The translations under genes were made by a program, and so were the position numbers. Of a stretch of 59,958 nt of DNA, positions 55,098 to 59,958 are shown piece by piece. The notes beneath the pieces were generated by a model, which saw nothing but the letters and a program-made list of their open reading frames with translations, was not told the DNA's origin and ran no database searches. Position 1 is the stretch's first letter, and each line of letters begins with the position of its first letter. Source of the stretch: Polymyxa betae (taxonomy: Eukaryota; Endomyxa; Phytomyxea; Plasmodiophorida; Plasmodiophoridae); the NCBI GenBank assembly GCA_003693705.1, contig RBZT01000574.1, positions 1 to 59,958 of the forward strand, written 5' to 3'.

Positions 55098-57615
55098 TTA
55101 TCTGCTGAATTTAACATAACAAGAAGCACATACTCGAACAGGAGCTGTTAGACCTTTTCGCAAAATTGGAGCTCTGTTTTCACTGCAAGCAGCACAAAAG
55201 ATGCCGCCGCAAGCCCGACAATGATGGCGTCGACGAAACCTTGTGAAGGAGGATTTGCATGCCATGCAGGACATGCAATCTGAATCATCAACCCAGCTTT
55301 CGCTGAGGATCATGCAACAATGCGAAGCGCCTGAAGAAACCTGACTGATTACGCCTTTCGAGGACACCCGACAAGGACGTAACTCGATAACCGGGTCTTT
55401 GTCTAAGGAGTCAATTCCAAGCTGGCCACAGACGTTGCTTCCGGCACTGAACAGCCCATGCTGCGTTGTTTGCAACAGCGTATGATGAGCGCCGCATGAT
55501 ACAGATTGCATGGATGTCTCACTAATGGGCACGTTGACACGCTTTGGTGATATTATAAAGGGCGAATTTCCATCGGACGGCGAAGCACATTGACCACAAC
55601 TGCATGATGTCAATACAAGAAGCTCCTCCCAAAAAAACGCTTGAAAACGTAATCGAACGTGTTTGATTAAGCCCGCAAGAACACATCTTACCTGTTCATC
55701 CCCCAAGTATATAAACGATATATGTCGGCGCTCGTGTTGTGCAAAATCATCGCCGAATGGGCATCACCACAGCTTAGATCAACAACAGCTATCGTAGTTG
55801 CAGCGCCTGAAGGTTCCTCGTGGTCGGCGCTAGCCAACGACAGGAGCGAAGTGACCTTTGCTGGGACCCAAACATCGTTTGTGTGTCCTTGCCCGAGCTA
55901 GATATCGTTCATAAACCTATCCTCAAATCGATAGAAAGTACCTGGCCACAGGCATTCCATCCCCAAGAATAAATGCTGTCATTCGTCACTGCAATCATAT
56001 GGTTAGCTCCGCCTGAAAGCATTTTAGAAGAAATTGAAAAGGGAAGCACACCATACATGCAATATCGACAGCAGGGTTGGAATGTCCAAACACAGACAAG
56101 GCGGTGGGCACGAACAAATCCCGATCATGACCATGTCCCGTGAACCCACAATCGCCCTGCCCAAAGGTATATACCGTCCCGTCCTTGTCTATCAAAGCAG
56201 AAGCATTCGAGCCACAAGCAATTGCAATAACATCGACCACGCTCTCTATCAAAGTCGGTGAGCTTCGGTCTGCAGTACACCCCAGGCCGAGCTGGCCGTA
56301 ATTTGAAGTGCCCCAGCTTAATACAGTATTGCTGGATGAACGCTGGCCGACGGTCAGCAACAATGACAAGAAAGAAAGATCCTATACCGCTAAGCAATGA
56401 TACGACCCGCAAACGATCTGAACAATGTTAACTTTTGAAGGCACTGAAAGCTATACACAGCTTAGAACAGAAAGGATATTTTCTCCCATTCGAATACCTT
56501 GACAAGGCTGCACGAGTCGTTGGCAGCGCCGGTACCTAGAGAATGCCCTGACGCCCACAAATCCCCAGATTCCATCAAGAAGAAGGTATGGGCCCAGCCA
56601 CAACTGACAGCAATGACGCCCTTTCCGACGGCTGCTTTGACGATTTCCGGTTTCGTTCTTGTGCACAAATCACCTTAACATACCTTTCAGCAAAAAGCAC
56701 CACCAAGACAGATTCTTAATGAAAAGCCCCATCAATAATGGCTGGGTTTTTAAATTACCATGAGCCGTAGCACCCCAGGAGCCGTCACCCCATGAATATA
56801 CTTGACTGACATTATCATGGATTTTAGACAGCATGGAGCTGGAACCGCCGCTTTGCTTCATTTGGCTGAGTTCGCGTGCTTTCTCCAGAACTGATTTACA
56901 GATTGTCTGGCTCTGAATACCTCCAAGACCAGCCATCCACATTACCCAATCGTTGTCGTCTATAAACGCTTCTATCAGAGGCGAGTGCTTTAAAACTTCC
57001 AAAAGCAAAAGTTTCAAAACATGGTGAGCAACATTGATCCGAATTGCAGTTGTATAGCACTACCTCTGCAAGCGAATTCGAGAGAATGTAAACTCCCAGG
57101 GATACATAATTCTGAAACCGCCGAATATGTGGCAGTTGAATAGGAGACCGACATCCTGGATGGCGATACAGACCGAGTGGTGATAGCCGAAGTCGCAGCA
57201 GCATCTATATTACGTGAATCACAGCATCGAGAGTTGCGAAAATGGATCATTGTTACATTGCAGTTTAAACGAAAACTGACTGACGTCTGCCGATCGGCAA
57301 CCATCAGAGCCGTCCCTAGACTCGAAACTGATAATATCGACTATGTTCACTAAAAACAACACTTAGCGGAGCGAGTGCGACATTTTTTCGCCAACCTTCG
57401 GTTTGCCTCCACCTCGAAGACCAGCGTAGTTTCTGGAAATCGTCGCTGAGCCAAGCCTTGATCTGTTTGGGCTACTGCCAGCTCAGTCGGTTAACCATTC
57501 GACGACGGACGCCACTAACTTTGCCGGAATCCGACAGCTTCAGCAGCTGCATGGGCGATTGCAAAGCGACTAGGGCATGGGCCAGCTCGATATCGGTCAA
57601 CTGAACCGACTCCAT
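55098..57615 (-). CDS. PH-RCC1-FYVE domain protein (PRAF-like)
   Basis: The C-terminal part is firm: exons 56959-56759, 56714-56684, 56657-56498, 56450-56388, 56342-56057, 56012-55942, 55897-55692 and 55599-55098. RCC1 repeats are seen as VYSWGDGSWG, VSCGWAHTFF, IVCGSYHCLA, VLSWGTSNYGQLGLG, VYTFGQGDCG, DIACGGANHMIAV and CGAHHTLL. The FYVE finger follows the last repeat: WVDDSDCMSC, the PI3P-binding RRRHHCRACG, FCAACS and VRVCASC. The N-terminus is a PH-like domain: ELAHALVALQSPMQLLKL in exon 57615-57476, ending in SLHSLEFACRDDNDWVMWMAGL. Exons between 57432 and 57064 are uncertain. PH, RCC1 and FYVE in this order is the plant PRAF architecture; such proteins bind phosphoinositides at endosomes. 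Its stop is 20 bp from the stop of the convergent coiled-coil gene. Confidence 0.82.
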
Positions 57616-57851
57616 TGGCTTACCTGACTCCTCGAAGAGTACGACGGGGTTCCCCACTTATCGCAGCTCTGAAGCAAGCAGGGCACTCCTCCGACGTATC
57701 GTAGTCAGAGGAAAAAATAGATATTGAAAAAGAAACGACACTATTAGCCTGCGAGTTTACAGCCAAAATTAACACAATCATGTTTAAATAAATTAATCCG
57801 TTACTTTGATATATACAATTCGACTTGTTTGCAACAGATTTGAAATAGATT

Positions 57852-59198
57852 TTAGCAGGAATCGACAGAGACGATGTTGCTGCTCCATGCCCCAATATCA
57901 TCAGATCTATGATCTTGAAACTTGAGGTTTCGGCGGCGCCTGTGCAGGAAGTTTGTTAGGATGCAACAGGATTTCAAAATTGTGTTAAATTTGTCGCGTC
58001 TCGCTGTGAACGGCTTGCTTAAAATGCCCCATTGCGAATGTAAACCCGAAATCCCCCAATCTGCAACTACCCGGTGACCAAATTGCTTGGCTTTAACTGC
58101 GTCTAGGACGGCTCCAGGCTTGTCAACATCGCTTCCTAACGACCTCATAATACTGCTTTCTCCGAATCCTTTATCTACGAAGAAGATCAAAATCGGAAAC
58201 ATTCCAAGAACAGCCCCAAGTGATCGAAACCAAGACTTGAAAAAACACTTACAATCGCCGACCAAATACTCCACTGGCTTGTCCTCAGTAAAAGCAAACT
58301 TGTCGGATAAATCAGATACCAAGAACGTTGGCGCCAAACGCTCCATTGAGCCAGGCCGAGCTGCATCGGCAAAGATTATGAAGCCCTCGTTGTCGACAGC
58401 AATAGCACTTAGCATGACATATCCATTGTAGAGTGTCGAATGGAATTCCTCGGGCCCAATCAGAGGTCGAGGAATATGGACAATGACATCGTCAGCGAAT
58501 CCGATACATCCTGGAAGCGTCGATCGTTGCGATAGCGATGAACGGCGATTGGAATCTGGCCACGAAAGTTCGTCGTCTAGTCTCTGACAGATAAGGTCGC
58601 AGATGTAGATGCAGTCTTCAGCTGCCGAAGCCTTTGACATAGATTCATCCTATGACCAAGATTCAGCGGTCAAGTTATGGATAAAATCGCAATTATTAAA
58701 CAATGAATTAATGAAAGTTGAAGTCACCTTCTTTAGAAAGAGTATACAGTTTAAAAGACGAGTAGCGGCAGACAATTTTGGAGGTCGCCCTCGTTTCCTT
58801 TTTTGGGCACCTGTTGATTTGCTTGTGCCGTCAATAACCGGCACCATAATATCACAAAGGGCTTGCCATTCATCGCCACTCAAGCCTGTCTTCAGAAGCG
58901 GATTGGGAGACGGGAGAGATAGAGCAGCAACCGTGGCAACTTCACGCTTGCGATTCGATGTAAAATCAAGGTCCTCTTCGTCCTCTTCCTCATCTGAAAA
59001 CCAAGCCATCGATGCGATACTTGCGATGGACGAAACGGCCGACGCCATGATCATTAGGTAATGCATTACAGTCATGATCGAATCTTCAGAATCGGAATCG
59101 GAAACGGCAGCCCTGTTACGAATCGGCTGGGTCATCGGAGCTTGTGTCGAATTGAAGGCGACTTCAGCATCACAGGAGGCTACCGTTTGATTCTGCAT
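57852..59198 (-). CDS. Harbinger/PIF-like DDE protein, probably domesticated
   Basis: Exons 59198-58728 and 58649-57852 join in phase to 422 aa. The 82-nt intron (GTGACT...TCATAG) removes an in-frame TAG that would otherwise cut the protein. The N-terminus has an acidic stretch, then an AT-hook-like RKRGRPPKLS and a helix LLNCILFLKK that fits the HARBI1 helix-turn-helix. The DDE_Tnp_4-like domain reads GFADDVIVHIPRP, FHSTLYNGYVML, FADAARPGSMERL and YLVGDCKCFF. The last acidic region is unclear (RVVADWGISGLHSQWG). No terminal inverted repeats are visible nearby, and codon use matches the neighbours, so it looks like a resident gene rather than a fresh transposon. Catalytic competence is doubtful. 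Confidence 0.65.
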
Positions 59199-59318
59199 AG
59201 GAAGGTGACGTTACCATATACCGATTCAAATATTTCGCAAAACTGCGCTGTACAAAACATGAGAGTGCTGAAATACCGATTTATTAGAAAGCATTGAAAC
59301 AGTAATATATTCATACAG

Positions 59319-59809
59319 TGCGAAGTGGAAATTATCCTTTCCGAGCGAGGTCAATACGGCGAGCGTCTTTTGTGATCAGCAAAACCAAGCTGTACCGCTG
59401 GGCTGATTTCCAATTGGCATTTTATTATGATGAAATGATGACGGTCATTGAGTTTCATACATATAATAACAATTGGCTTCACAAGGAAGGTAAATTCGGC
59501 GGAACGCCCCTTTTATTCCCGAGTGAAATTTATTCCAAAAGCATGTTTCGATTCTACAACCCAAAAAAACGTGGCCAGGCAGAAGAAGCTCTCCGCAGGC
59601 AGCGTAAACTAGCCCTAGAAATTTCAATCAAAACAAGGGCGGTCCGGAAAATGAAAACTACAGGAAGATTCGGTGCCAGGCAGGACATCTTAACCATCCC
59701 ACTGGAAGACCTCCAAAAATCGCGCAATCCTGATCGCAAAGTAGATTTGCGGTGGAATTTCGAGGGGCTGCGCAGCCGGAATATGCCGGATTTGCGCGCG
59801 GCGTTTTAA
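59319..59809 (+). CDS. Hypothetical protein, likely 3' exon
   Basis: A 160-codon frame ends at TAA 59807-59809. It has no ATG at its start, but a TTCATACAG acceptor precedes it, so it may be the last exon of a gene whose first exon lies upstream, around 59200-59300. The product has an aromatic folded-looking start (YRWADFQLAFYYDEMMTVIEF, NNNWLHKEGKFGGTPLLF) and then a very basic helix (KKRGQAEEALRRQRKLALE). No family is recognised. Confidence 0.4.
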
Positions 59810-59958
59810 AAAGGGTACCACCAAAAATGACACAGATATCATAAATATGACACAGCGTTTTAAATGGGTTTTGTGAGGACTGGGACAGGGCGAGGAAGAA
59901 TAAGTGAAGGCTACGAAGAAGCAGGCGAACAAGAGTTATAAGAATCGAATAGAATCGA
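59810..59958. other. Window end, no feature
   Basis: The last 149 bp have a short repeat of ATGACACAG(A/C) (at about 59828 and 59848) and no recognisable gene. Confidence 0.4.

Noticed and set aside
58650-58652. TAG stop in the Harbinger-like gene taken as an inactivating mutation
   Set aside because: A GT-AG intron in phase ends exactly at this TAG, and the joined frame is continuous.
1-59958. CRISPR arrays, bacterial operons, prophage genes, rRNA or tRNA genes
   Set aside because: No regularly spaced repeats, no Shine-Dalgarno-led gene strings and no convincing cloverleaf or rRNA core were seen on either strand. tRNA detection by eye is weak; a tRNAscan run would settle it.

Overview
The window is nuclear DNA from a eukaryote, not a bacterium. 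Genes are packed tightly on both strands and most are cut by many GT-AG introns of about 45-55 nt, some apparently only 26-35 nt. The gene set is eukaryotic: UTP13, ICMT, RAD51C, an INO80 subunit, TAP42, mitochondrial PheRS, tRNase Z, an Ariadne RBR ligase and a PH-RCC1-FYVE protein. Short TTTAGGG/CCCTAAA tracts (the telomere type of plants, oomycetes and some other protists) are scattered through introns and spacers, mainly in the first 15 kb. An IFT27-like GTPase, a TMEM249-like protein and a large coiled-coil protein hint at a flagellated protist. I cannot name the species or fix the supergroup.

Layout. 1-1.9 kb: no gene I can support. 1.9-14.5 kb: a GC-rich block holding UTP13/TBL3 (-), a 20-exon ankyrin-repeat/pseudokinase gene (+), ICMT (-) and RAD51C (+); the ICMT and RAD51C start codons lie 20 bp apart, head to head. 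15-25 kb: INO80B/IES2 (-), an RS-rich protein whose C-terminus is HUB1/UBL5 (-), a secreted CAP protein (+), a SAP-domain protein (-), a block of duplicated gene fragments, TAP42/IGBP1 (+) and an Unkempt-like six-CCCH protein (+). 25-34 kb: mitochondrial PheRS (+), a Nudix hydrolase (+), a 1107-residue secreted Asn/Gly/Ser/Thr repeat protein (-) and tRNase Z (+). 34-40 kb: sparse, with a duplicated small membrane-protein gene and some hypothetical ORFs. 40-60 kb: an AT-richer, intron-dense block with an IFT27/Rab-like GTPase (-), an alpha/beta hydrolase (-), two tandem scramblase/LURP-like paralogues (-), a prolyl-hydroxylase-like dioxygenase (-), Ariadne (+), TMEM249-like (-), a coiled-coil giant (+), PH-RCC1-FYVE (-) and a Harbinger-like DDE gene (-).

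The genes do not form one pathway; they read as a housekeeping neighbourhood. The unusual parts are gene architectures (ankyrin-pseudokinase; RS-HUB1 fusion) and a habit of local tandem duplication of 20-150 bp. One such duplication doubled an exon end plus intron in the tRNase Z gene. Exon structures were read by eye from reading-frame continuity and family conservation. All boundaries are inference until RNA data are seen.
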